From an uncultured Oscillospiraceae bacterium (lineage in GTDB: Bacteria > Bacillota > Clostridia > Oscillospirales > Oscillospiraceae): 11,656 nt of DNA. Below the pieces are notes generated by a model, which was not told the DNA's origin, made no database searches, and was given only the letters and a program-made list of their open reading frames with translations. Position numbers and translations under genes: made by a program. Of the stretch, positions 1 to 6,415 are shown one piece after another (position 1 is the stretch's first letter; every line of letters starts with the position of its first letter). The DNA lies in contig CAKTVG010000038.1 of NCBI GenBank assembly GCA_934622035.1, positions 1 through 11,656 of the forward strand, read 5' to 3'.

Positions 1-1379
1 TCAAGGCCAACGCCTTCAAGCTCACGCAGTGCTGCGGCGCTTACTGGCGCGGCGATTCCAAGCGCAAGATGCTCCAGAGAATTTACGGCGTTGCGTTCCA
101 GAAGAAGGACGAGCTGGACGAGTACCTTGCCAAGCAGGCCGAGGCGCTCAAGCGCGACCACAATAAGCTCGGCCGCGAGCTGGAATATTTCACGACCGTT
201 GAGTGCATCGGTCAGGGCCTGCCCATCCTGCTGCCGAAGGGCGCGCGCGTCATTCAGCAGCTTCAGCGCTGGGTGGAGGATACCGAGCAGAAGAGAGGCT
301 ATCTTCTGACCAAGACCCCGCTCATGGCCAAGCGCGAGCTTTATAAGATCTCCGGCCACTGGGATCACTATCTCGACGGCATGTTCGTGCTGGGCGACCC
401 GGATGACGAGACGAAGGAGTGCTTCGCGCTGCGTCCGATGACCTGCCCCTTCCAGTATCAGGTCTATCTCAACCGTCAGCGCTCCTACCGCGACCTGCCC
501 ATGCGTCTGGGCGAGACGTCCACGCTTTTCCGCAACGAGGACTCCGGTGAGATGCACGGCCTGATCCGCGTGCGCCAGTTCACGATTTCCGAGGGCCACC
601 TGGTGCTGCGCCCCGATCAGCTCGAGGAGGAATTCAAGGGCTGCCTGGAGCTGGCAAAGTACTGCCTGGATACCGTCGGCCTGCTGGATAAGTGCACCTT
701 CCGCTTCTCGCAGTGGGATCCGGCGAACCCGAAGAACAAATACGAGGGCACCGCGGAGCAGTGGGATCACGCACAGAGCGTTATGGAGCGTATCCTGAAC
801 GATCTGGATGTGCATTATTCCATCGGCATCGACGAAGCGGCCTTCTACGGCCCCAAGCTTGACATTCAGTATAAGAATGTCTACGGCAAGGAGGATACGC
901 TGGTCACCATCCAGATCGATATGCTGCTGGCCGAGCGCTTCGGCATGTACTATATCGACGAGAACGGCAACAAGGCGCTGCCTTATATCATCCATCGTAC
1001 GTCTCTGGGCTGCTATGAGCGGACGCTGGCCTACCTCATTGAGGAGTATGCCGGCGCGCTGCCGCTGTGGATGATGCCGACGCAGGTGCGTGTCCTGCCC
1101 ATCACCGATCGCTGCCACGAGTATGCGGAGAAGGTGGTCGAACGCCTGAGCGATGCGGGTATCCGCGTCGAGGGCGACTACCGCAGCGAGAAGCTGGGCT
1201 ACAAGATCCGCGATGCGCAAATGCAGAAGATCCCCTATATGCTGGTTGTCGGCGACAAGGAAGCCGAGAGCGGCAGTGTGGCCGTGCGCACGAGAGCAGG
1301 CGGCGACGAGGGCGTCATGAGCGTGGACGATTTCATGGCAAAGTGCCTGAAGGAAATCGCAGAAAAGTCCAAGAAATAA
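1..1379 (+). CDS. thrS: Threonyl-tRNA synthetase, 3' part (5' end outside window)
   Basis: It charges tRNA-Thr with threonine in the cytoplasm. The reading frame is open from base 3, so the gene enters from the left. The ATG at 69 is internal, because the preceding codons already encode the family motif GAYWRGDSK followed by KMLQRIYG. The visible 458 codons cover the class II catalytic core and the anticodon-binding domain; the TGS and editing domains would lie upstream. The three family zinc ligands can be read: Cys in MTCP (444-446), His in SEGHLV (597-599) and His in IIHRTSLG (993-995). Motif 2 reads FRNEDSGEMHGL and motif 3 lies in GCYERTLAYLIEEYAG. The C-terminal part, from about 1078 (PTQVRVLPI), matches the anticodon-binding domain. 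The segment before the second zinc His reads TISEGH where many bacterial enzymes have TQDDAH. The gene ends directly before a terminator. No T-box leader can be judged, since its 5' region is missing. Confidence 0.97.
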   Translation, partial: KANAFKLTQCCGAYWRGDSKRKMLQRIYGVAFQKKDELDEYLAKQAEALKRDHNKLGRELEYFTTVECIGQGLPILLPKGARVIQQLQRWVEDTEQKRGYLLTKTPLMAKRELYKISGHWDHYLDGMFVLGDPDDETKECFALRPMTCPFQYQVYLNRQRSYRDLPMRLGETSTLFRNEDSGEMHGLIRVRQFTISEGHLVLRPDQLEEEFKGCLELAKYCLDTVGLLDKCTFRFSQWDPANPKNKYEGTAEQWDHAQSVMERILNDLDVHYSIGIDEAAFYGPKLDIQYKNVYGKEDTLVTIQIDMLLAERFGMYYIDENGNKALPYIIHRTSLGCYERTLAYLIEEYAGALPLWMMPTQVRVLPITDRCHEYAEKVVERLSDAGIRVEGDYRSEKLGYKIRDAQMQKIPYMLVVGDKEAESGSVAVRTRAGGDEGVMSVDDFMAKCLKEIAEKSKK

Positions 1380-1392
1380 ATCATTGTTGCAG

Positions 1393-1424
1393 ACGCCGCC
1401 GGGGAGTCCTCCGGCGGCGTTTTT
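1393..1424 (+). terminator. Intrinsic terminator of thrS
   Basis: A perfect 10-bp GC-rich stem (1393-1402 with 1411-1420) and an 8-nt loop are followed by five T (1420-1424), 13 bases after the thrS stop codon. It separates thrS from the next unit and argues against coding use of the open frame that runs through it toward the M42 peptidase. Confidence 0.93.
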
Positions 1425-1509
1425 GCGAATATGCCCGCCGCGCCTGCGGAAAGAAATTGGCAAATCTGTGACTGTCTGCGCGGGCGGGGGTGCCGTGGCG
1501 CGGCCGATT

Positions 1510-1553
1510 GTGACAAAACCGTCACGCAAAAGTCACCGCAGCGTCACCCGTGC
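1510..1553 (+). repeat. Four tandem 11-bp units with a GTSAC core, putative response-regulator operator
   Basis: The pentamers GTGAC (1510-1514), GTCAC (1521-1525), GTCAC (1532-1536) and GTCAC (1543-1547) start exactly 11 bp apart, so four consecutive 11-mers each begin with GTSAC. Spacing of one helical turn in direct orientation is the layout bound by PhoB/OmpR-family regulators. The array ends 4 bp before a TATCATAAT stretch (1558-1566) that could serve as a -10, and lies 44-87 bp upstream of the consensus -35 at 1597. The phasing is seen directly; the operator role is inferred, and no binding protein is identified. Confidence 0.45.
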
Positions 1554-1596
1554 GGCGTATCATAATGGTAAATACGGCCGCGGAGGCAGTTTGTGT

Positions 1597-1625
1597 TTGA
1601 CATTTTCTGCCTTTGCGGATATTCT
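1597..1625 (+). promoter_or_regulatory. Sigma-A promoter of the M42 peptidase unit
   Basis: A perfect -35 TTGACA (1597-1602), a 17-bp spacer and the -10 TATTCT (1620-1625, 5 of 6 to consensus) predict a start near 1632 and a leader of about 22 nt before the ATG at 1654. The whole stretch 1425-1653 is read as non-coding: it holds this promoter, the 11-bp repeats and a possible second, weaker -10 at 1558-1566. Confidence 0.85.
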
Positions 1626-1637
1626 AATACCAATAGA

Positions 1638-1645
1638 AAAGGAGG
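1638..1645 (+). promoter_or_regulatory. Ribosome binding site that sets the M42 peptidase start
   Basis: AAAGGAGG ends 8 bp before the ATG at 1654. Together with the promoter immediately upstream, it fixes the start there rather than at the ATG at 1384, which is in frame but precedes the thrS terminator. Confidence 0.9.
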
Positions 1646-1653
1646 CTAACCAA

Positions 1654-2688
1654 ATGGAAAATTATGTCAACTTTGCGGTAGAAAAAACGGTGGAACTGCT
1701 GGCAATCGACAGCCCGACGGGCTACACGGATGCGGCAGAGGAATATGTTCGCAGAGAATTTGAAGCGCTGGGCTTTACGGCAAAGCGCACCGTCAAGGGC
1801 GGCGTGCTGATTGACCTCGGCGGCGAGGATGCCAACGACGCGCTGCTGCTCGAGGCGCATGCCGACACGCTGGGCGGCATGGTTGCGGAGATCAAGGGCG
1901 ACGGTCGCCTGCGCATCGTGAACCTCGGCGGCATGAACGCCAATAACGCCGAGGCAGAAAACTGCCGCGTCGTGACAAAGTTTGACGGCATCTATGAGGG
2001 CACGCTCCAGCTGATCAACGCTTCTCTGCATGTCAACGGCGCGTACAACGATACGAAGCGCAGCTTCGACACCGTCGAGGTCGTGCTGGATGAGCCGGTC
2101 GCCTCTGCGGAGGACACCCGGAAGCTCGGCATCAGCGTGGGCGATTTTGTCTGCTTCGAGCCGCGCACGCGTGTGACGAAGTCCGGCTATATCAAGAGCC
2201 GCTTCCTGGACGACAAGCTCTCCGTCGGCATCCTGCTGGGCCTTGCCAAGTATCTGGCGGACAACAAGCTGACGCCCGCACGCCGCACCTATGTGCATGT
2301 CACGGTTTATGAAGAGGTGGGTCACGGCGGCGCGGCTTCCGTTCCCTCCGGCGTGACCGAGGCGATTTCCGTGGACATGGGCTGTGTCGGCGCGGGACTG
2401 CAATGCACCGAGCGGCAGGTCTCCATCTGCGCCAAGGACAGCGGCGGTCCCTACTCCCATGAGGTCGTCAGAAAGCTCATCGCGGCGGCGAAGAAGGAAA
2501 ATGCCGATTACGCCGTGGATATCTATCCGCACTACGGCTCCGACGTCGAGGCGACGCTCGCGGGCGGACACGACCTGCGTCACGGCCTGATCGGCGCGGG
2601 CGTCTATGCCTCCCACGGCTACGAGCGCAGCCACAAGGACGGCGTTCTGAACACGCTCAGGGTACTGAAAGGGTACCTCTTCCCGTGA
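1654..2688 (+). CDS. M42-family metallopeptidase (glutamyl aminopeptidase/cellulase-M-like)
   Basis: The 344-residue product is a cytosolic di-metal aminopeptidase of the M42 family, expected to trim N-terminal residues from peptides. Metal and catalytic positions can be read in order: His69 and Asp71 in EAHADTLGG, Asp186 in FLDDKLS, the Glu220-Glu221 pair in YEEVGHGG (base and ligand), Asp241 in SVDMG, and a His in the C-terminal ASHGYERSH segment (His321 or His327). Residues about 75-175 form the inserted beta-domain typical of the family. The length fits M42 enzymes (about 340-360 residues). The SHGYERSH ending resembles the M42 branch found in osmoprotectant-dipeptide gene clusters in other bacteria, but none of those partner genes is here, so the true substrate is open. 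It is transcribed from its own consensus promoter, and its stop overlaps the start of the DUF218 gene (GTGA), so the two are translationally coupled. Confidence 0.9.
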   Translation: MENYVNFAVEKTVELLAIDSPTGYTDAAEEYVRREFEALGFTAKRTVKGGVLIDLGGEDANDALLLEAHADTLGGMVAEIKGDGRLRIVNLGGMNANNAEAENCRVVTKFDGIYEGTLQLINASLHVNGAYNDTKRSFDTVEVVLDEPVASAEDTRKLGISVGDFVCFEPRTRVTKSGYIKSRFLDDKLSVGILLGLAKYLADNKLTPARRTYVHVTVYEEVGHGGAASVPSGVTEAISVDMGCVGAGLQCTERQVSICAKDSGGPYSHEVVRKLIAAAKKENADYAVDIYPHYGSDVEATLAGGHDLRHGLIGAGVYASHGYERSHKDGVLNTLRVLKGYLFP

Positions 2689-3434
2689 AGCCGCGCTACT
2701 GGCTGGGGGCAGGGCTGTGTGTCCTATTGGGGCTGATGATCTATTTTCTTGCCTTCGGCTATCAGTTTTCCGCGCTGCTGCTGTGGTTGGCTGCAGGGGG
2801 GATTCTGGCCTTCGGCCTGGTCGATGCGCTGCGCGGGCGCTTTCCGCGGTCCATGAAGTGGCTGCGGCGGGCAATGCTCCTGTGCCTGTGCCTGCTGCTG
2901 GCGGCCGTGGCGGCGACGTCCGTCTGGATCGGTACCTGTGCCGCAGGCGCAGAGGATCCGGAAGCGGAGGCAATCATCGTTTTGGGCGCGGGGGTGAACG
3001 GAACGGTTCCCAGCATGTCCCTGCGGGAGCGGCTGGACGCGGCGCTTGCTTATCTGGAGGAATACCCGGCGGCTGTCGCGGTGCTCTCCGGCGCACGGGG
3101 CGGCGGGGAGGACATCACCGAGGCGCAGTGTATGTTTGACTGGCTGACGGCGCGGGGCGTTGCCCCGGAGCGCCTGCTCAGGGAGGAGCAGGCAACCAGC
3201 ACGCAGGAGAATCTGCGCTATTCACTGGCACTGCTGGAGTCGTACTTCGGCGTGCGGCCGAAGACGGTCGCAGTGGTTTCCAGCGAGTACCACCTCTGCC
3301 GCGCAGAGCTTTATGCAGACCGGCTTGGCGTAAGGGCGCTGGGCGTTCCGGCACATACGACCTATATGACCCTGCGCATCAATTACCAGGTGCGCGAGAT
3401 TTTCGGCGTCTGGGTGGCGCTGCTGAAAAAGTAA
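2685..3434 (+). CDS. Membrane protein with DUF218 (YdcF/SanA/ElyC-like) domain
   Basis: It starts with GTG at 2685, inside the stop codon of the M42 gene; only a weak AAAGGG (2668-2673) precedes it, so translation probably depends on coupling. The 249-residue product has three likely membrane helices (about 5-24, 28-47 and 63-84) and then a DUF218 domain (about 94-245). Family hallmarks are visible: IIVLGAGVNG (97-106), PSMSLRERLDAAL (109-121), the LSGARGGGEDITEA loop (134-147), the STQEN motif (172-176) and the VVSSEYHLCRA motif (197-207). Family members such as SanA and ElyC affect envelope permeability and peptidoglycan assembly, and YdcF binds S-adenosylmethionine; no defined reaction is established for most. 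The domain should lie outside the membrane if the last helix exits outward. A terminator follows immediately. Confidence 0.87.
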   Translation: MKPRYWLGAGLCVLLGLMIYFLAFGYQFSALLLWLAAGGILAFGLVDALRGRFPRSMKWLRRAMLLCLCLLLAAVAATSVWIGTCAAGAEDPEAEAIIVLGAGVNGTVPSMSLRERLDAALAYLEEYPAAVAVLSGARGGGEDITEAQCMFDWLTARGVAPERLLREEQATSTQENLRYSLALLESYFGVRPKTVAVVSSEYHLCRAELYADRLGVRALGVPAHTTYMTLRINYQVREIFGVWVALLKK

Positions 3435-3439
3435 AATTT

Positions 3440-3473
3440 GCCCTCTCCGCTGAAAGCGGGGAGGGCCTTTTCT
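3440..3473 (+). terminator. Intrinsic terminator of the M42/DUF218 unit
   Basis: An 11-bp stem with one G-U pair (3440-3450 with 3456-3466) and a TGAAA loop are followed by CTTTTCT. It begins 6 bases after the DUF218 stop codon. Confidence 0.92.
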
Positions 3474-3480
3474 ACATAAC

Positions 3481-3528
3481 TCATACGATCAGTATGGAAA
3501 TTACTCTCCGAATCATACGAATGGTGTG
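3481..3528 (+). repeat. Paired CATAC-N5-GTRTG dyads upstream of the XRE gene
   Basis: TCATACGA occurs at 3481-3488 and again at 3513-3520, 32 bp apart (about three helical turns). Each copy is the left half of a dyad: CATAC-N5-GTATG (3482-3496) and CATAC-N5-GTGTG (3514-3528). They fill the space between the preceding terminator and the promoter, as expected for an upstream operator pair. No regulator is assigned; the downstream XRE protein is the simplest candidate. Confidence 0.4.
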
Positions 3529-3541
3529 TTCCATTTTGCAC

Positions 3542-3571
3542 TTCTATCTGCTATACTGAGAGCAGATAGAA
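3542..3571 (+). promoter_or_regulatory. Promoter -10 embedded in a perfect 11-bp inverted repeat (likely XRE autoregulatory operator)
   Basis: TTCTATCTGCT (3542-3552) and its exact reverse complement (3561-3571) flank an 8-bp centre. The -10 hexamer TATACT (3552-3557) begins at the last base of the left arm, so a dimer bound here would block RNA polymerase. Transcription would start near 3564, inside the palindrome, so the full hairpin would not form in the mRNA and the element is best read as a DNA operator. The -35 region is poor (TTCCAT at 3529-3534, 17-bp spacer), suggesting low or activator-assisted expression. Confidence 0.65.
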
Positions 3572-3574
3572 AAC

Positions 3575-3580
3575 GGAGGG
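3575..3580 (+). promoter_or_regulatory. Ribosome binding site that decides the XRE start
   Basis: GGAGGG directly abuts the ATG at 3581, leaving no room for initiation there, but lies 6 bp before the in-frame ATG at 3587. The latter is therefore chosen as the start. Confidence 0.75.
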
Positions 3581-3586
3581 ATGAAT

Positions 3587-4690
3587 ATGGAACAGCTTCA
3601 CCTGGCGCGGCAGATCCGCACCTTCCGCAAGGAGCGCGGCCTGACGCAGGAGCAGCTTGCGCAGGCGCTCGGCGTGACTGCGGGTGCGGTTTATAAATGG
3701 GAGGCAGAGCTTTCCTCGCCCGATCTGAGCCTGCTTGTGGCGCTGGCGGACTTTTTTGATACTTCTGTCGATGTTCTGCTCGGCTATGCGCCGCGGGACA
3801 ACCGGCAGGAGACGGTGGCGGCGCGGCTGCGCGAATATCACCGCCGAAAGGACCCTGCGGGGTTGCAGGAGGCGGAGCGTGCGCTGAAAAAGTATCCCAA
3901 CGCCTTCCCGGTGGTGTACGCGGCAGCGCGTCTCACATTCGGTTTTGGGATGGAGCAGCATGACCGGCGCCTCCTGGAGCGTGCCCGTGAGCTGTACGAG
4001 AGCCTGCTGCATCTGATGAACCAGAATCGCGACCCGAAGGTCGGCGAGACGACAATCTGGGGCAGCCTTGCGCAGATCGAGCTGCTGCTGGGACAGAAGA
4101 ACCGAGCGATGGAGATTCTGAAAACGCACAATGTCAACGGCATTTTCAACGCGGACATCGGCTTTGCCCTCGCGGCGGACTGTGAGCGTCCGGATGAGGC
4201 GGAACCGTTCCTGTCCGAGGCGATGATTGATCTGGCGCGGAGTCTGGTGCAGGTCATCTTCGGTTGGCTGAACGTGTATCTGAAAACCGATGCAAACGAC
4301 GAGGCGGAGACGCTGCTGTTCTGGGGACTGCGGCAGATGAAGGAGTTCAGCCGGGAGGGAGAAGTTTCCTTCCTGGAGAAAATTGAGGTGTCGCTGAAGG
4401 TTGTGCTTGCGTATCTTGCCTATCGGCGAGAGGACTTGGAGCAGGCGCGCAGCCGGCTGAAAGCGGCGAGAGAAACCGCGCTGCACTTTGACGCCGCGCC
4501 GTCCTATTCGGCCGACCGGCTGCGATATGTGTCCATGCAGGTTCCGGCCAGCGCCTTTGACGACCTTGGCGTAACGGCAATGGCCTCGGCAGAGCGGCTC
4601 CTGCGCGGCGAGCTTGCGGAAGCCCCGGAGCTGCTGGAAATCTGGAAGGAGGTGTGCGGCAATGGAGAAAACGGAAGCACTGCGCCGTGA
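3587..4690 (+). CDS. XRE-family transcriptional regulator with helical-repeat (TPR-like) C-terminal domain
   Basis: The 367-residue product is a cytosolic DNA-binding regulator. Residues about 7-65 form a classic XRE/Cro-C1 helix-turn-helix (RQIRTFRKERGLTQEQL, then TAGAVYKWE as the recognition helix region, and DFFDTSVDVLLGY). The remaining ~300 residues are predicted helical with TPR-like features, for example ALKKYPNAFPVVYAAARL, the ERARELYESLLHL segment, and an EDLEQARSRLKAA helix near the end. No membrane segment or enzyme motif is visible. XRE-plus-TPR proteins include peptide-responsive RRNPP regulators, but also many uncharacterised clostridial regulators; I cannot place it in a defined subfamily. 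The start at 3587 is set by the ribosome site. The last 29 bp overlap the ABC gene, whose ribosome site lies within this gene, so the two are co-transcribed. It most likely represses or activates its own promoter through the palindrome at 3542-3571 and so controls the exporter. Confidence 0.88.
   Translation: MEQLHLARQIRTFRKERGLTQEQLAQALGVTAGAVYKWEAELSSPDLSLLVALADFFDTSVDVLLGYAPRDNRQETVAARLREYHRRKDPAGLQEAERALKKYPNAFPVVYAAARLTFGFGMEQHDRRLLERARELYESLLHLMNQNRDPKVGETTIWGSLAQIELLLGQKNRAMEILKTHNVNGIFNADIGFALAADCERPDEAEPFLSEAMIDLARSLVQVIFGWLNVYLKTDANDEAETLLFWGLRQMKEFSREGEVSFLEKIEVSLKVVLAYLAYRREDLEQARSRLKAARETALHFDAAPSYSADRLRYVSMQVPASAFDDLGVTAMASAERLLRGELAEAPELLEIWKEVCGNGENGSTAP
4646..4654 (+). promoter_or_regulatory. 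Ribosome binding site of the ABC gene inside the XRE coding sequence
   Basis: AAGGAGGTG, a near-perfect anti-Shine-Dalgarno complement, ends 7 bp before the ATG at 4662. It fixes the exporter start there, rather than at the in-frame ATG-less extension to 4614, and gives a 29-bp gene overlap. Confidence 0.9.
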
Positions 4691-6380
4691 TTTGCTGGCG
4701 CAATTCTATCGGAGAAACCATATTTCCTTGACAATTGCCATTTTTTCGGCGCTGCTTGACGGTACCTTGAACCTGATTGTATCCTGGATTATGCAGCAGC
4801 TGATCGATACGATCTCCGGCGAGGCCGGGGCGCTGCCGCTGAACACCATTGCGCTGTGCTGTGCCGGGCTGGCTGTGCTGGTCGTTGTGACGTCGATGAT
4901 CAATTACTGCGTGGTGCCGCGCTTCATCCGCCGCGCGCTCGTGCAGTATAAGAATTTTGCGTTCCGCAAGATGCTGGAAAAGAGCGCCGCCGCCTTCCGT
5001 GCAGAGAACTCCGCGGCCTATCTTTCCGCACTGGCCAACGATGTGACGACGCTGGAAACGGAGTATCTGGCCAAGCGGATCACGCTGATTGTGATGTTGG
5101 TCAATTTTGTCGGTGCGCTTGTGATGATGCTCTGCTATTCGCCGCTGCTGACGGCAATCGCCGTCGGGCTGATGGCCCTGCCGCTTGCCGCGTCGTTGCT
5201 GACCGGCGGAAAAATGAAGCGGATTGAACGGCGCGTCTCCGACGGCAATGCGAAGTATACCGCCTCGCTCAAGGACTGCCTCGGCGGCTTTGATGTCGTC
5301 AAGAGCTTTCATGCGGAGCAGGAGATGCAGGCGCAGTACGGTGCGGAGAATGCATCCCTGGAGCAGGCGAAATTCACGCGCCGCCGGGTCGGCAGCCTCA
5401 TCAATCTGCTTGGCGCGCTGACCGGCTACATTGCGCAGATCGGCGTGTTCCTTGCGGGCGGCTATCTGGCGGCGGGCGGCTACGCGCTGACGCCGGGCAT
5501 CGTGCTTGTCTTTACCAATCTGATGAATTTTCTGATTCAGCCGGTGACGGAGCTGCCCACGATCCTTGCCGGGCAGAAATCGGCGCGGGCGCTGACGGAA
5601 AAGCTGGCGCAGCTGCTGCTGGCGGGCGAGGAAGCCGTCCGCGGCGGCGAAACGGCCGTGCTGCGGCAGGAGATTGCCCTCCGAGACGTCTCATTTGGTT
5701 ATGAAAAGGATCACGAGATCCTTCACGGCGTCAGCGCCGTGTTCGAGCAGGGCAAGAGCTACGCCATTGTCGGCGGCAGCGGCAGCGGCAAGTCCACGCT
5801 GCTGAATGTGCTGATGGGCGGCCTGCCGGGCTATACCGGCGCCGTGTGCTACGACGGTACGGAGCTGCGCGAGCTGAGCGCCGAGTCTCTGATCGCCCTC
5901 AGCTCCGTGATCCAGCAGAATGTTTTTGTGTTTGACGCGTCCGTCCGGGATAATATCACGATGTTCCGTGAATTCCCGCAGGAGCAGGTTGACGAGGCCA
6001 TCCGCCGGGCACATCTGACCGAGCTGATCGCGCAGCGGGGCGAGGATTTCCGCTGCGGCGAAAACGGCAGGAATCTTTCCGGCGGCGAAAAGCAGCGCAT
6101 CTCCATTGCGCGAAGCCTGCTGAAAAATTCCGCACTACTCTGCGTGGACGAGGCGACGGCGGCGCTGGACGCGCAGACGGCGCATCAGGTTTCCGAGGAC
6201 ATTCTGTCCCTGCACGGCGTGACGCGCATTGTTGTGACGCACGCCATGGACGGCGGCATCCTACAGCAGTTCGACGGGATCCTTGCCCTGAAGGACGGAA
6301 AAATCGCAGAATGCGGCACGTTTGACGAGCTTCTGGCAAGAAAGGGCTACTTCTACGCACTGTATACCGTTTCACAATAA
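4662..6380 (+). CDS. ABC exporter half-transporter (fused membrane and ATPase domains)
   Basis: The 572-residue product is a type IV (MsbA/LmrA-like) half-transporter that should dimerise and export a substrate using ATP. About six membrane helices lie in residues 20-300 (near 22-45, 62-85, 139-158, 160-180, 245-268 and 276-296). The ATPase domain follows from about 337, with Walker A GGSGSGKST (371-379, Lys377), Q-loop SVIQQN (415-420), ABC signature LSGGEKQ (472-478), Walker B ALLCVDEA with Asp496 and catalytic Glu497, and H-loop His527 in VVTHA. All catalytic positions are intact. It is the only transporter gene in its unit, so it probably works as a homodimer. Its overlap with the XRE gene suggests drug, peptide or toxic-metabolite efflux under that regulator's control. 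Substrate cannot be read from the sequence. No peptidase (C39) domain is present, so it is not a bacteriocin-processing exporter. Confidence 0.94.
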   Translation: MEKTEALRRDLLAQFYRRNHISLTIAIFSALLDGTLNLIVSWIMQQLIDTISGEAGALPLNTIALCCAGLAVLVVVTSMINYCVVPRFIRRALVQYKNFAFRKMLEKSAAAFRAENSAAYLSALANDVTTLETEYLAKRITLIVMLVNFVGALVMMLCYSPLLTAIAVGLMALPLAASLLTGGKMKRIERRVSDGNAKYTASLKDCLGGFDVVKSFHAEQEMQAQYGAENASLEQAKFTRRRVGSLINLLGALTGYIAQIGVFLAGGYLAAGGYALTPGIVLVFTNLMNFLIQPVTELPTILAGQKSARALTEKLAQLLLAGEEAVRGGETAVLRQEIALRDVSFGYEKDHEILHGVSAVFEQGKSYAIVGGSGSGKSTLLNVLMGGLPGYTGAVCYDGTELRELSAESLIALSSVIQQNVFVFDASVRDNITMFREFPQEQVDEAIRRAHLTELIAQRGEDFRCGENGRNLSGGEKQRISIARSLLKNSALLCVDEATAALDAQTAHQVSEDILSLHGVTRIVVTHAMDGGILQQFDGILALKDGKIAECGTFDELLARKGYFYALYTVSQ

Positions 6381-6388
6381 GAGAAAGA

Positions 6389-6415
6389 AAGGGACCCGCG
6401 TGCAGCGGGTCCCTT
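6389..6415 (+). terminator. Hairpin after the ABC gene, probable terminator with poor T-tract
   Basis: A perfect 11-bp stem (6389-6399 with 6405-6415, loop GTGCA) begins 9 bases after the ABC stop codon. It is followed by AACCATTTCTT rather than a run of T, so termination may be partial. Its right arm overlaps the first CTTAA repeat of the next operon's control region. Confidence 0.65.

Noticed and set aside
1384..1653. N-terminal extension of the M42 gene from an ATG at 1384 (434-residue product)
   Set aside because: It would translate through the thrS terminator and the TTGACA/TATTCT promoter. A strong ribosome site and a domain-proper start occur at 1654.
1624..2973. Long minus-strand open frame opposite the M42 and DUF218 genes
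   Set aside because: Arg/Ala/His-rich shadow frame of GC-rich coding DNA; the plus strand encodes complete families with motifs, promoter and terminator.
3494..3559. A 21-codon plus-strand ORF (starting MEITLRIIRMV), possible pheromone-like peptide before the XRE gene
   Set aside because: It has no ribosome site, and it ends within the -10 of the XRE promoter, so that promoter would not transcribe it.
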